Source: Olivibacter domesticus
Lineage (GTDB): Bacteria > Bacteroidota > Bacteroidia > Sphingobacteriales > Sphingobacteriaceae
Assembly: GCF_900109575.1 (NCBI RefSeq)
Contig: NZ_FOAF01000001.1
Coordinates: forward strand, 2,327,662 to 2,391,661
DNA: 64,000 bases
Direction of reading: 5' to 3'
A model generated the notes under the pieces. That model was not told where the DNA came from. It saw nothing but the letters and a program-made list of their open reading frames with translations, and ran no database searches. This document shows positions 19,367 to 27,832 of the stretch, in pieces; the first letter of the stretch is position 1; each line of letters starts with the position of its first letter. Position numbers and translations under genes: made by a program.

Positions 19367-19960
19367 ATGTTCAATTTTCAGCAGTATTTACAAAAGCACA
19401 CACCGATAAACGTCAATCAATTTGAGATATTAAGAAAAAATCTGATATCAAAATCATTGAAAAAAGGAAAAGTTTTATTGAATGAGGGCGAAAAAACGAA
19501 TGTCAGCTATTTTGTATCAAAAGGTTTGCTCCGTGCCTATACACTTGATCTAAATGGAAAGGAGCATATTATTCAGTTCGCTCCCGAAGACTGGTGGATA
19601 GGTGATCGGAATAGTGTTTACTTCAATGAACCTGCTGTTTTTAATATAGACGTATTGGAAGATGCTGAGGTGGTGGTTATTACGAAAGCCTTTATGGAGC
19701 AAGCGCTTGATATTTGCCCTGATTTTGGAAAATATAACATCTATCTTCTTCACAATAGTATTCGTCACATGCAAAATAGAATCAATAAGTTGTTGGCAGC
19801 TACTGCCGAAGAACGCTATTTAGATTTTATAAAATTATACCCCGATCTTACATTACGTATCCCACAAATGATGATTGCCTCCTATCTAGGTGTAACACCG
19901 GAGTCGTTAAGTAGGGTAAGAAAAGCTTTAGCACAAAAACATTTTAGACCTAATTCGTAG
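19367..19960 (+). CDS. Crp/Fnr-family transcriptional regulator
   Basis: This 197-residue regulator has a cyclic-nucleotide-binding-like beta-roll (about residues 20-125: V-L-L-N-E-G-E-K-T, F-V-S-K-G-L-L-R-A-Y) and a C-terminal helix-turn-helix (I-P-Q-M-M-I-A-S-Y-L-G-V-T-P-E-S-L-S-R). The phosphate-binding R-x-S-S of true cAMP receptors is absent, as in most Bacteroidota members. Its targets are unknown; the pirin gene upstream is one candidate. Confidence 0.9.
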   Translation: MFNFQQYLQKHTPINVNQFEILRKNLISKSLKKGKVLLNEGEKTNVSYFVSKGLLRAYTLDLNGKEHIIQFAPEDWWIGDRNSVYFNEPAVFNIDVLEDAEVVVITKAFMEQALDICPDFGKYNIYLLHNSIRHMQNRINKLLAATAEERYLDFIKLYPDLTLRIPQMMIASYLGVTPESLSRVRKALAQKHFRPNS

Positions 19961-20027
19961 AACTACCTATTTTGTCTATACGTTCAATCGATAGAGTTAA
20001 ACAGCCAGTTAGTTAGAAAAATATACA

Positions 20028-20732
20028 CTAAGAATTTTTGTTTTCTCTGCTACGTGTTAACGGTACAAAGCGGACTTGTATCAACTTGGTTTTGGTAATT
20101 TTCCCATTTCTTTTTTGTAGCAAGATAAGGGTTTGTACCTCAGATGGACTACCGACAGGTATAATCATTTTCCCCCCTTCCTTCAGCTGTTTAATGAGAG
20201 GTGGCGGGATCTCTTTGGAAGCTGCTGTTACAATAATGGCGTCGAAGGGCGCCTTTGCTTCAAAACCTTTATAACCATCACCTATAATGACCGTTACATT
20301 ATTATAGCCTAACGTATGCATCAATTTCTTGGTACGTTCTCCTAGGTCTTTAACAATTTCAATGGTATAAACCTCCTTAACAATCTCCGCTAATACTGCG
20401 GCTTGATAGCCAGATCCAGTGCCTATTTCAAGTACACAATCATCCTTATTAGGCTCAAGCAGTTGAGTCATACTGGCTACTATATAGGGTTGTGAAATAG
20501 TTTGATTGTACCCTATTGGTAAAGGGTTATCTTCATAGGCTCGCCTTTGGTATTGACTAGGCACAAATAGATGCCGTTCAACCTTACGCATCGCTTCAAG
20601 CGTTGGTTGATGACTTATATCACGGGCTTCGAGCTGCATGTGCACCATGTTATTACGCAAATTATCGTAATCCTGAATCATATTTATCAACGAAACCCAA
20701 AGAGTTATTAATATAGAAAAAAGAGGCTTCAT
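20028..20732 (-). CDS. pcm: Protein-L-isoaspartate O-methyltransferase
   Basis: The enzyme methylates isoaspartyl residues in damaged proteins with S-adenosylmethionine. The 234-residue product shows the cofactor loop V-L-E-I-G-T-G-S-G-Y-Q-A-A-V-L, the Pcm landmarks H-L-F-V-P and A-Y-E-D-N-P-L-P-I-G-Y-N-Q-T-I-S-Q-P, and a late D-A-I-I-V-T-A-A. The first 18 residues are hydrophobic, as in exported or anchored Pcm homologues of Bacteroidota, so the protein may act in the periplasm. It is monocistronic and convergent with the Crp-family gene. Confidence 0.93.
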   Translation of the reverse strand: MKPLFSILITLWVSLINMIQDYDNLRNNMVHMQLEARDISHQPTLEAMRKVERHLFVPSQYQRRAYEDNPLPIGYNQTISQPYIVASMTQLLEPNKDDCVLEIGTGSGYQAAVLAEIVKEVYTIEIVKDLGERTKKLMHTLGYNNVTVIIGDGYKGFEAKAPFDAIIVTAASKEIPPPLIKQLKEGGKMIIPVGSPSEVQTLILLQKRNGKITKTKLIQVRFVPLTRSRENKNS

Positions 20733-21128
20733 TCATTTGTACACTATGTTTTACCCCAAACTATATTATAACAAGTATAAAGTCGTTTTGTTGAGTTTGC
20801 TTTATCCAATTTCGAACAGGAAAGACTAAATTCATTAACGTAATAGAATTAACGTTTTAAAAAAGTTGAACCAGACAAAATGATACCTAAAACACAATTT
20901 AAATTAATTAAAAAATTAATAATCCTTTAAACTATCGTAATATATACTCGTAAAAATTCAAGAATTGCTAGACCTTTAGCCAATCCTCACTTCTTGATAG
21001 CATTTTATTAAAACAAAAGAATATCTCTAAATTGTCAGATTTTATAATATAACATGATTTAACAATTTCTTATTTTTAGGCTACCTAACTTTGGATCGTT
21101 CAAATTAGTTATTTTAATTATTTTCATT
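20733..21128. other. AT-rich intergenic region without a recognised gene
   Basis: About 400 bases of AT-rich DNA lie between pcm and the small HTH ORF. I see one promoter-like TAACTTTG box at 21086-21093 and no tRNA, repeat or convincing hairpin. It probably carries the promoter of pcm on the minus strand and that of the small ORF on the plus strand. Confidence 0.5.
21086..21093 (+). promoter_or_regulatory. Possible -7 box for the small HTH ORF
   Basis: TAACTTTG matches TAnnTTTG and lies 35 bases before the ATG at 21129. The -33 region is not clear. Confidence 0.4.
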
Positions 21129-21305
21129 ATGAATTCACTAACAGCAGTATCATTGAAAGGCAATAATGAAGTGTTTATAAAAAAATCTTATACAAAGGAG
21201 CTCCTCGCTGTAGCAAAAGGGATGAAGAAAGACGGATTTTCGTATGATGAAATCGCAAAAGCAACAAAACTTCCACTTTCCCTTGTAAATTCCCTGTTTC
21301 GATAG
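21129..21305 (+). CDS. Small helix-turn-helix-like protein (58 residues)
   Basis: A 58-codon frame runs from ATG at 21129 to TAG at 21303-21305. The C-terminal half reads as a helix-turn-helix: A-V-A-K-G-M-K-K-D-G-F-S-Y-D-E-I-A-K, then L-P-L-S-L-V-N-S-L-F. It is like the last 40 residues of Rpn/PD-(D/E)XK-family transposases of Bacteroidota, where a basic helix precedes a short I-A-x-x-T-x-L-S motif. It could be a free-standing small DNA-binding protein or the remnant of such a gene. It has its own promoter-like box and no partner nearby. Confidence 0.6.
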   Translation: MNSLTAVSLKGNNEVFIKKSYTKELLAVAKGMKKDGFSYDEIAKATKLPLSLVNSLFR

Positions 21306-21509
21306 ATGAAAAATTATCGCATCTAAATGCTGGGATAGTCTGGGCCGAATCTAAGGTAACACCTCTGGAGGCATCTTACTAACAAATATATCATCAAATT
21401 TTACTTCAGCAACAATCACTACGTCGTCCTTAATTGTTGCTTTATAATCTATTTTATTATTAAGGCAGATTTCTTATCATACATCAAGTAATAGCGCTCC
21501 AAACCAGCT

Positions 21510-21517
21510 TATCTTTG
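21510..21517 (+). promoter_or_regulatory. Possible -7 box for the luciferase-like gene
   Basis: TATCTTTG fits TAnnTTTG and lies 39 bases before the ATG at 21557; the -33 element is not recognisable. Confidence 0.35.
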
Positions 21518-21556
21518 TTGTATAGAAAGTGCATTTGTTTTACGAAGGAATAAAAT

Positions 21557-22588
21557 ATGGAAATAGGAATAAGTATGTTTGGCGATTTAGCATATAATGA
21601 TGCTATCAAAACTTTTTACCCTGCAGGTCAGCGAATACAGGAAATACTTGAAGAAATAAAACTGGCCGATGAGGTAGGTTTAGACGTTTTTGGTATTGGA
21701 GAGCATCATCGTCCCGACTTTGCCGTTTCAAGTCCGGAGATTATGCTAGCCGCAGCTGCAACCATCACTAAAAACATAAAACTGACTAGTTCCGTTACAG
21801 TGTTAAGTTCTACCGATCCAGTAAGGACCTATCAGAACTTTTCTACAGTCGATTTAATATCAAACGGACGAGCAGAGATTACGGTTGGTAGAGGTAGCTT
21901 CACCGAATCGTTCCCACTTTTCGGTTATGATCTTCACGATTACAATGGATTATTTGCCGAGAAACTAGATTTATTATTGGCGATTAATAAAAATGAGCGA
22001 ATTACCTGGAAGGGACGCTTTCGTCCTCCCTTAACAGATCAACAGGTGCTTCCGAGAGCGAGTAATAATCGGTTGGATGTTTGGGTCGCTGTAGGCGGTA
22101 CACCACAGTCGATATTAAGGGCAGCTCGACTAGGTCTTCCTTTAATTATTGCTATCATTGGCGGTATACCTATTCAGTTCAAGTCGCTATTCGAACTATA
22201 TAAACAAGAATATATAAATGCAGGCCATGACCCGGCACAGATGAAGTTAGCCACTCACTCGCATGGTCTAATTGGCGAAAACGGACAAGAGCTGTCTGAT
22301 CGATATTTCCCTTATTATGCAGCGCAGATGAACAGAATTGGTAAAGACAGAGGTTGGGCTCCTTATACAAAAGATCAGTTCGAAGGAGGACGGAGTAAAG
22401 ATGGTGCTTTGTTTATAGGAGATGTAAATCAAGTGGTTGATAAAATTTTATACCATCAGGAACTCTTTGGACTCACTCGCTTTTTATTACATGTAGATGT
22501 CGGAGCTCCTTCTCATAAAGATCTGATGAAGACAATAGAATTACTTGGAACAAAAGTAGCACCGGCCGTAAAAAAAGCGCTGGCCTAA
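21557..22588 (+). CDS. LLM-class (luciferase-like) flavin-dependent oxidoreductase
   Basis: This 343-residue TIM-barrel protein matches the F420/FMN luciferase-like family: G-I-G-E-H-H-R-P-D-F near residue 46, S-S-V-T-V-L-S-S-T-D-P-V-R near 75, and G-R-A-E-I-T-V-G-R-G near 105. Family members are flavin-dependent monooxygenases or reductases with varied substrates, and this one cannot be narrowed down. It is monocistronic and convergent with the phosphate-uptake remnant. Confidence 0.9.
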   Translation: MEIGISMFGDLAYNDAIKTFYPAGQRIQEILEEIKLADEVGLDVFGIGEHHRPDFAVSSPEIMLAAAATITKNIKLTSSVTVLSSTDPVRTYQNFSTVDLISNGRAEITVGRGSFTESFPLFGYDLHDYNGLFAEKLDLLLAINKNERITWKGRFRPPLTDQQVLPRASNNRLDVWVAVGGTPQSILRAARLGLPLIIAIIGGIPIQFKSLFELYKQEYINAGHDPAQMKLATHSHGLIGENGQELSDRYFPYYAAQMNRIGKDRGWAPYTKDQFEGGRSKDGALFIGDVNQVVDKILYHQELFGLTRFLLHVDVGAPSHKDLMKTIELLGTKVAPAVKKALA

Positions 22589-22632
22589 GTTTCCACAAAC
22601 AGACTCATGCAATGATTTGACGTGTATGAGCC

Positions 22633-22945
22633 TTATTCACGATTTGTCTTCTTCTTATTAGGCTTTGTATGTTTCAGCACCTTTGCTTCAACATAAAAGA
22701 TAATTTCTTCAGCAATATTTTTACTTTGATCGCCAACGCGTTCCAATTTTCTAATGATAGAAAGCGTGTTCAATGCCTGCTCGAGATTATTCAGATTAGA
22801 TGGAATGTATTCCGATAATAATCCATTCGCCTTTCTATTGATATCATCTAAATGTTCGTCCTTTTGAAAAACACTTCTGGCCAATTTGGTATCTTCATTA
22901 AAAAAGGCTTCCATTACCTGTTGTACAATAAGAATAGAGCGGTTG
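22633..22945 (-). pseudogene. phoU: phoU fragment (C-terminal half only)
   Basis: About 104 codons encode the second helical repeat of PhoU, the phosphate-signalling protein that sits with the Pst transporter: I-V-Q-Q-V-M-E-A-F-F-N-E-D-T-K-L-A, V-F-Q-K-D-E-H-L-D-D-I-N, and R-K-L-E-R-V-G-D-Q-S-K-N-I-A-E-E. Normal PhoU has about 215-235 residues, so the first half is missing. There is no start codon context: the sequence runs directly into a pstS fragment in another frame. It is almost certainly not functional. Confidence 0.85.
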
Positions 22946-23670
22946 ATAAGCACCGTTCATAACCGTTGAATCGCTTGGATATATCGCTGGATGGTTCGCA
23001 GTAGTTTTAACGCCAATCAGTTTAAGTTTATCTTTGTTTTCAGCATAATAAGCCAGGCCGAAATAGCCTAAACTGCCCGCATCAGACGAGACGCCCTGCA
23101 CCAGCACATTATCGTCTTCACTGGCCGATCTCCTCGCGAAGCCTTTGCCCGTCCATTAATAGCTTCCGTAAAATAATCATAAGTACCTGAAGAGGTACCT
23201 GCACCGTATAATTTCAATGGTACAGCCGGCCAATTTTCACGGACCTGGTTCCAGCGTTTAACCTTTCCTTGGCTTTCCGGAGACCACATCTTCTTAAGTT
23301 CGGTAACGGTAATCTCTTTGACAAATGTATTTTTTGGGCTTACTACGATGGCCATTCCATCATAGCAAACGGGTAATTCAATAAATTCAATACCATTTAG
23401 TCGGCTCACGGCCAATTCACTTTTGCTGATGGGTCTGGATGCATTAGTAATATCCGTTTCTCCTCTAAGGAACTTTTTAAAACCGCCCCCCGTGCCCGAC
23501 ACGCCAACTGTTACCCGTATATCGGCATCAACCTTTCGGAATTCTTCTGCTACTGCTTCTGTTAAAGGATAAACACTGCTAGAACCATCAATCGTGATTT
23601 TACCCTCATACTTTTTAAAGCAGGAGTTACATACAATCATTATGAAACCGATAAGTGCCAATCTTTTCAT
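22937..23670 (-). pseudogene. pstS: pstS, frameshifted and 3'-truncated phosphate-binding lipoprotein gene
   Basis: The start at 23670 gives a lipoprotein signal (M-K-R-L-A-L-I-G-F, Cys at residue 17) followed by the PstS core: [32 protein letters not shown] and [11 protein letters not shown]. After A-K-A-S-R-G-D the frame breaks near 23123-23130. One reading-frame step restores [20 protein letters not shown], ending at M-N-G-A-Y-Q-P-L where phoU sequence begins. pstC, pstA and pstB, normally between the two, are absent. The gene lies just downstream of acr3 on the same strand. Confidence 0.88.
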
Positions 23671-23710
23671 AATACCCATTTAACAACAACAATGAATATC
23701 ACTAATAGAT

Positions 23711-24787
23711 TTAGACAAAAGCACCTTTCGTATAATATTTTTTTCGGAACCAAAAAGCAAGGTTCACCAATGCTATTAATGCTGGCACTTCTACTAATGG
23801 GCCAATCACACCTGCAAATGCCTGTCCAGAATTTATACCAAAGACACCGATGGCCACCGCTATTGCCAGCTCGAAATTATTTCCAGTGGCTGTAAAAGCA
23901 ATAGACGCATTTTTGGAATAATCCGTCCCAAATCGCTTAGCTATAAAGAAGCTAAATATAAACATGAAAGCGAAATAAATCACGAGGGGTACAGCTATCC
24001 GGAGCACATCCATAGGAATTTGTACGATAAGCTGTCCTTTTAAGCTGAACATCACAACAATCGTAAACAAAAGCGCGATTAAGGTAATGGATGAAATGAG
24101 GGGCACAAAGCGCTTATTAAACCACTCTTCGCCTTTCCATTTAATCAGCGCGTACCTACTGATGATTCCCATAGCAAAAGGAATCCCTAGGTAAATACCT
24201 ACACTCTCAGCTATCTGACCTATCGTTATGTTAACGGCTGTTCCTTTTATACCAAAATAAGGTGGAAGTACCGTAATGAAGACATAAGCAAATACGCTGT
24301 AAAACAACACCTGAAATATACTGTTGAGTGCAATTAAGCCTGCAGCATATTCTCTATCGCCTTCCGCCAGCTCGTTCCATACCACCACCATGGCAATGCA
24401 GCGTGCAAGACCAATGAGTATCAACCCAATCATATATTCAGGGTAATCCTTCAAAAAAGTGATAGCCAAAAAGAACATCAGCAAAGGGCCTACTACCCAA
24501 TTGAGCAAAAGAGACACCCCTAGCACTTTTATATCCTTGAATACCTTCCCCAAATTTTCGTACTTTACCTTTGCAAGCGGTGGATACATCATGAGAATCA
24601 GTCCGATAGCTAGGGGAATATTGGTCGTGCCGCTACTGTAAGTGTTGATAAATGCTGAAGTGGCAGGAATAAAGTAACCCATTCCAACGCCAACGACCAT
24701 TGCAAGAAATATCCACAAAGTGAGGTAGCGATCAAGAAAACCCAGCTTTTTCCGTTCCGAGGCAGGCGCACATCTATCTGCCGGCAT
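23711..24787 (-). CDS. acr3: ACR3-family arsenite efflux transporter
   Basis: This 358-residue membrane protein exports arsenite using the ion gradient. About ten membrane helices are visible, with ACR3 landmarks such as [19 protein letters not shown], the conserved [14 protein letters not shown] cysteine helix and [16 protein letters not shown]. Its start overlaps the arsC stop by 14 bases, so the two are translated together. The pstS pseudogene follows 32 bases downstream. Confidence 0.96.
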   Translation of the reverse strand: MPADRCAPASERKKLGFLDRYLTLWIFLAMVVGVGMGYFIPATSAFINTYSSGTTNIPLAIGLILMMYPPLAKVKYENLGKVFKDIKVLGVSLLLNWVVGPLLMFFLAITFLKDYPEYMIGLILIGLARCIAMVVVWNELAEGDREYAAGLIALNSIFQVLFYSVFAYVFITVLPPYFGIKGTAVNITIGQIAESVGIYLGIPFAMGIISRYALIKWKGEEWFNKRFVPLISSITLIALLFTIVVMFSLKGQLIVQIPMDVLRIAVPLVIYFAFMFIFSFFIAKRFGTDYSKNASIAFTATGNNFELAIAVAIGVFGINSGQAFAGVIGPLVEVPALIALVNLAFWFRKKYYTKGAFV

Positions 24788-25211
24788 AATTGTCTACATT
24801 TATATGTTTGCTAACAAATTCTTCTGCATACGCTTTTACCTCGTCTCTCACAGCACGGAACTGGTTCATCACTTCTTCATTAGTGCCAGTAGCTTTGGCT
24901 GGGTCGGGGAAATTATGATGAAATTTCTGTGCTTTTGTTGGAAAAAAAGGACAACTTTCTTTAGCATTATCGCAAACCGTGATGACATAATCGAAATCAA
25001 TATGGTCGTATTCATCTACATGATTGGAAGTATGATTTGAAATATCAATGCCATCTTCCTTCATTACTTGTATGGCCTTGGGGTTTACGCCATGCGTTTC
25101 AATGCCAGCACTGTAAATTTCGGCTTTGTCTTCAGCAAATGCTCTCAAGTATCCTTCGGCTAGCTGACTTCTACAGCTATTACCGGTACATAGTACTAAT
25201 ATTTTTTTCAT
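24774..25211 (-). CDS. arsC: Arsenate reductase, low-molecular-weight phosphatase type
   Basis: The enzyme reduces arsenate to arsenite for export by Acr3. In the 145-residue protein the P-loop C-T-G-N-S-C-R-S gives C8 and R14, and the two redox cysteines are C80 and C87 in [15 protein letters not shown]. This is the thioredoxin-linked type known from S. aureus pI258 (C10, C82, C89). It sits in an arsenic operon on the minus strand, after a 192-base gap from the acetyltransferase gene. Confidence 0.96.
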   Translation of the reverse strand: MKKILVLCTGNSCRSQLAEGYLRAFAEDKAEIYSAGIETHGVNPKAIQVMKEDGIDISNHTSNHVDEYDHIDFDYVITVCDNAKESCPFFPTKAQKFHHNFPDPAKATGTNEEVMNQFRAVRDEVKAYAEEFVSKHINVDNYAGR

Positions 25212-25403
25212 TAGAATAACTATTAATATCTGTCTGCTTTCTTCGGTATTAATGAATGCTTCACAGTTTGTTTTTATATCGCCATGAAACTACCATGAGC
25301 AGTATTTTTCACTAATATCTATTTGATTTATGTGTGCAAGCGTTAACAACTCGATTGATTGCTATTAGCGAGCGTTTGCTCCTGATGGCTTACGTCTTAT
25401 CGT

Positions 25404-25895
25404 TTAATCAATGCCCACTGTTTTACTGCGTCTTTCTAAAATCACTGTATCACGCCAAATGTCGCCCTGTTTTCCAATTTTCTCCCGTATCCCCATCTGT
25501 CGGAAACCAAATTTTTCGTGCAAGCAGATACTTGCTTTATTTTCCGGAAAAATACCTGCCTGCAATGTCCAAAGTCCCTGTTCTTCGCTGCTTGTCACTA
25601 GCGCTTCCATAAGGAACGCGCCCACTCTACGGCCACGATACGCCTCGTGGACATAAATACTTACCTCTGCCACCCCTGCATACACACAACGACTGGATAC
25701 AGGTGATAGGGCCGCCCAACCAACTGCCTCATGATTGATTTGGACGATAAAACGTGAATGTTTAAGATGCGATTGGTCCCATTCTTCCCAAGAAGGTGCA
25801 TTCGTCTGAAAAGTAGCCTGGCCGGTGGTTATTCCTTGCAAGTAAATTTCTTTTACTGCCGGCCAGTCGTACGATTCCATTTTTTTGAGTTCCAT
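25404..25895 (-). CDS. GNAT acetyltransferase of the phosphinothricin/arsinothricin (ArsN1) type
   Basis: This 163-residue protein has the order of the PPT acetyltransferase group: I-Y-L-Q-G-I-T-T-G-Q-A-T-F, V-G-W-A-A-L-S-P-V-S-S-R near residue 58, A-E-V-S-I-Y-V-H, the acetyl-CoA loop Y-R-G-R-R-V-G, and F-P-E-N-K-A-S-I-C-L-H-E-K-F-G-F-R. Family members acetylate amino groups of phosphinothricin, methionine sulfoximine or, in arsenic operons, arsinothricin. Position between arsR/DUF6428 and arsC makes an ArsN1 role likely, by inference. Confidence 0.82.
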   Translation of the reverse strand: MELKKMESYDWPAVKEIYLQGITTGQATFQTNAPSWEEWDQSHLKHSRFIVQINHEAVGWAALSPVSSRCVYAGVAEVSIYVHEAYRGRRVGAFLMEALVTSSEEQGLWTLQAGIFPENKASICLHEKFGFRQMGIREKIGKQGDIWRDTVILERRSKTVGID

Positions 25896-25907
25896 CTACA
25901 AATTTTA

Positions 25908-26471
25908 TTAGCAACAACCAGAACCTGGTATACAACTCTGATCTGCAGCTAGATTCACCATTTCAAGTACCGGTTCTTCTTTCGGAACGACGCCGCAGCA
26001 AGCTTCCTTCGTATCGTCTGTACCACAGCTACCGCCACGTTCAATGGCTTTGCATTGTGTAGCATCCGGAATTAAGCTAACCACTAAATTTTCACCGTCC
26101 AGATTAAGCATACCTGGATACATCTGACGTGTATCAAAAGCTGAATTTCCAAATTCAATCTTAACGATAGCAGCTGGATTTAAAGGTAAAGACTTTTCTA
26201 CCAACGTTACAATGGAAAGCGCCTTACCCACTTTCATCGCCCTGTCAACATCGGCCGTCGCCGGTTCCCATAACTGAACGATCACCTCCGTCCACGCGTT
26301 CATCACGCCACCGCAGTCGACCGATGTGATGGGAGCTTGTTTTATTTCAGTAATATGATAAGAGGCATCTACCCATTTATCTTCTGCATATTGAAACTGT
26401 AAAATAGCTTCCGGGGTTTCGGTCAGTTTTGCTTTAAAGCTACCCCAGTTCATTAGTGCCTTCGTATCCAT
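25908..26471 (-). CDS. DUF6428-like arsenic-operon protein with cysteine-rich tail
   Basis: This 187-residue soluble protein resembles the Bacteroidota arsenic-operon family that I know as DUF6428: a core of about 140 residues with W-V-D-A-S-Y-H-I-T-E and S-V-D-C-G-G-V, and V-Q-L-W-E-P-A. Function is unknown. The last 50 residues hold seven cysteines (C140, C149, C158, C159, C180, C186, C187), including two C-C pairs, which would suit binding of arsenite or another thiophilic metal. It follows arsR and precedes the ArsN-like gene by 12 bases. Metallochaperone or sensor functions are guesses. Confidence 0.72.
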   Translation of the reverse strand: MDTKALMNWGSFKAKLTETPEAILQFQYAEDKWVDASYHITEIKQAPITSVDCGGVMNAWTEVIVQLWEPATADVDRAMKVGKALSIVTLVEKSLPLNPAAIVKIEFGNSAFDTRQMYPGMLNLDGENLVVSLIPDATQCKAIERGGSCGTDDTKEACCGVVPKEEPVLEMVNLAADQSCIPGSGCC

Positions 26472-26474
26472 AAT

Positions 26475-26492
26475 ATTGCAATTTAACGATTA
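26475..26492. promoter_or_regulatory. Second ArsR operator-like site between arsR and the DUF6428 gene
   Basis: ATTGCAATTTAACGATTA resembles the site upstream of arsR (26852-26869) at most positions, sharing ATTGCAAT and ACGAT. It lies just upstream of the DUF6428 gene start, so it may give internal regulation of the operon. Confidence 0.4.
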
Positions 26493-26508
26493 ATATATTT
26501 AAATTTTT

Positions 26509-26838
26509 TTAACAGCAACTTGCCGATGCTACATACCCTCCCAGAAATAGATTCAACTGATTTTTAAGTTTTTCCCAATTTTCAGGATTAATACAATAAC
26601 AGACGCTGACACCTTCGATAGTTCCCTGTATGAGTCCTGCATTTTTCAATTCTTTCAGATGCTGAGAAATAGTCGCCTGCGCAAGTCCCAATTCGTCTAC
26701 CAAATCACCACAAATACAGGTTTTAGAAGCAATAATATGCTGAAGTATTGCAACACGGGCCGGATGGGCCATCGCTTTAAGCAATATCGCCAACTCATTC
26801 TGCTCCTTGGTAAATATTTCCGTTCTCGTTAATCCCAT
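26509..26838 (-). CDS. arsR: ArsR/SmtB-family arsenic-responsive repressor
   Basis: A winged-helix repressor that leaves DNA when arsenite binds. I chose the ATG at 26838 (109 residues) over a TTG six bases upstream. The DNA-binding helix is [12 protein letters not shown]. Cysteines C41 and C43 (T-C-I-C-G-D-L-V) sit at the start of the helix where the classical C-V-C arsenic site lies; additional C80/C82 (V-C-Y-C) and a terminal C-C pair (C108, C109) are present. It is the first gene of the ars operon. Confidence 0.92.
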   Translation of the reverse strand: MGLTRTEIFTKEQNELAILLKAMAHPARVAILQHIIASKTCICGDLVDELGLAQATISQHLKELKNAGLIQGTIEGVSVCYCINPENWEKLKNQLNLFLGGYVASASCC

Positions 26839-26851
26839 AATCAAATTATTT

Positions 26852-26869
26852 ATTGCAATATTACGATAT
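26852..26869. promoter_or_regulatory. ArsR operator-like inverted repeat upstream of arsR
   Basis: ATTGCAATATTACGATAT is an imperfect palindrome (ATTGCAAT against ATATCGTAAT on the other strand) about 14 bases upstream of the arsR start, the usual position of an ArsR/SmtB operator. A similar site occurs at 26475-26492. Confidence 0.5.
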
Positions 26870-27028
26870 ATTTTTCAAAATCAAAATATTCTTGCTATTT
26901 ATCCAGATTAGCTTCATATATAGGAATTTAATACGGTATAATGCTTTATCATTTCATCCAAAATCACGAAAATATTTGTCCCCCTTCTCAGCATTCAATC
27001 GTCAAGAGCATAAAACAATCCATTTTAT

Positions 27029-27628
27029 ATGAAAAAAATTCTGCATGTAATTTCCAGTCCAAAAGGAAATGATTCGTATAGTGTTAAATTGGGAAAAACC
27101 ATTATTGACAAGTTAATTGCCAAATTTCCTGATAGTATCGTTATGGAAAGAGTCCTGGTAAATGATGATCTGCCCGCACTTAATGAATCGCATATTAATG
27201 CTTTTTTTAAACCGATTGAACAGAGAGAACCAGCCGATTATGAGGCTCTCCACTATTCGGATATGCTCTTGGAAGAAGTATGCGCGGCTGATTTCCTGGT
27301 AATCGGTGCGCCCATGTACAATTTTGGTATACATTCATCACTAAAAGCATGGATAGATCTTATTGTCCGTGTCGGAATCACTTTCAAGTATAATGAACAC
27401 GGACGCATTGGATTACTGACCGACAAAACGGCCTACTTAGCAGCGGCTTCGGGGAGCGTTTATTCCGAAGGACCTATGCAGACACTCGATTTTGTAGTCC
27501 CTTACCTAAAAGCAATATTAGGATTTATGGGAATTACTGACATCCATGTCTTTCGCATGGAAGGAACTGTAAGGCCAAACTTTCAAAGTCAAGGCTATCC
27601 CAAAGTTATTGCTGCTATTGAGCTTTAA
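27029..27628 (+). CDS. azoR: FMN-dependent NADH-azoreductase
   Basis: This 199-residue flavodoxin-fold enzyme matches AzoR: S-S-P-K-G-N-D-S-Y-S-V-K-L-G phosphate loop near residue 10, M-Y-N-F-G-I-H-S-S-L-K-A-W-I-D near residue 97, and an A-A-A-S-G-S-V-Y-S segment near 137. AzoR enzymes reduce azo dyes and quinones with NADH through FMN. It is divergent from the ars operon and stands alone. Confidence 0.92.
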   Translation: MKKILHVISSPKGNDSYSVKLGKTIIDKLIAKFPDSIVMERVLVNDDLPALNESHINAFFKPIEQREPADYEALHYSDMLLEEVCAADFLVIGAPMYNFGIHSSLKAWIDLIVRVGITFKYNEHGRIGLLTDKTAYLAAASGSVYSEGPMQTLDFVVPYLKAILGFMGITDIHVFRMEGTVRPNFQSQGYPKVIAAIEL

Positions 27629-27832
27629 TATTCAATCATTATACATGATATTTTTTATTTCGATATTCTTAAGTAATTTGCTTTCATAAATGTTCGATTA
27701 GCTACACATAATTAAAACTAACTGTAGATTCAATTCAAATCCGATCACTCAAGTGTATAAAAACAGCCGTCATTTGTCCCCTTTCAGTATACTCGATCGT
27801 TATAGGAGTACAACATTAAATTTATAGAAGCA

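Noticed and set aside
20733-21556. Possible tRNA or structured RNA in the AT-rich gap
   Set aside because: No cloverleaf, T-loop or known riboswitch core was found by eye.
22603-22630. Imperfect hairpin between the LLM gene and the phoU remnant (CTCATGCA / TGTATGAG)
   Set aside because: Only eight pairs with a mismatch and no T run; too weak to call a terminator.
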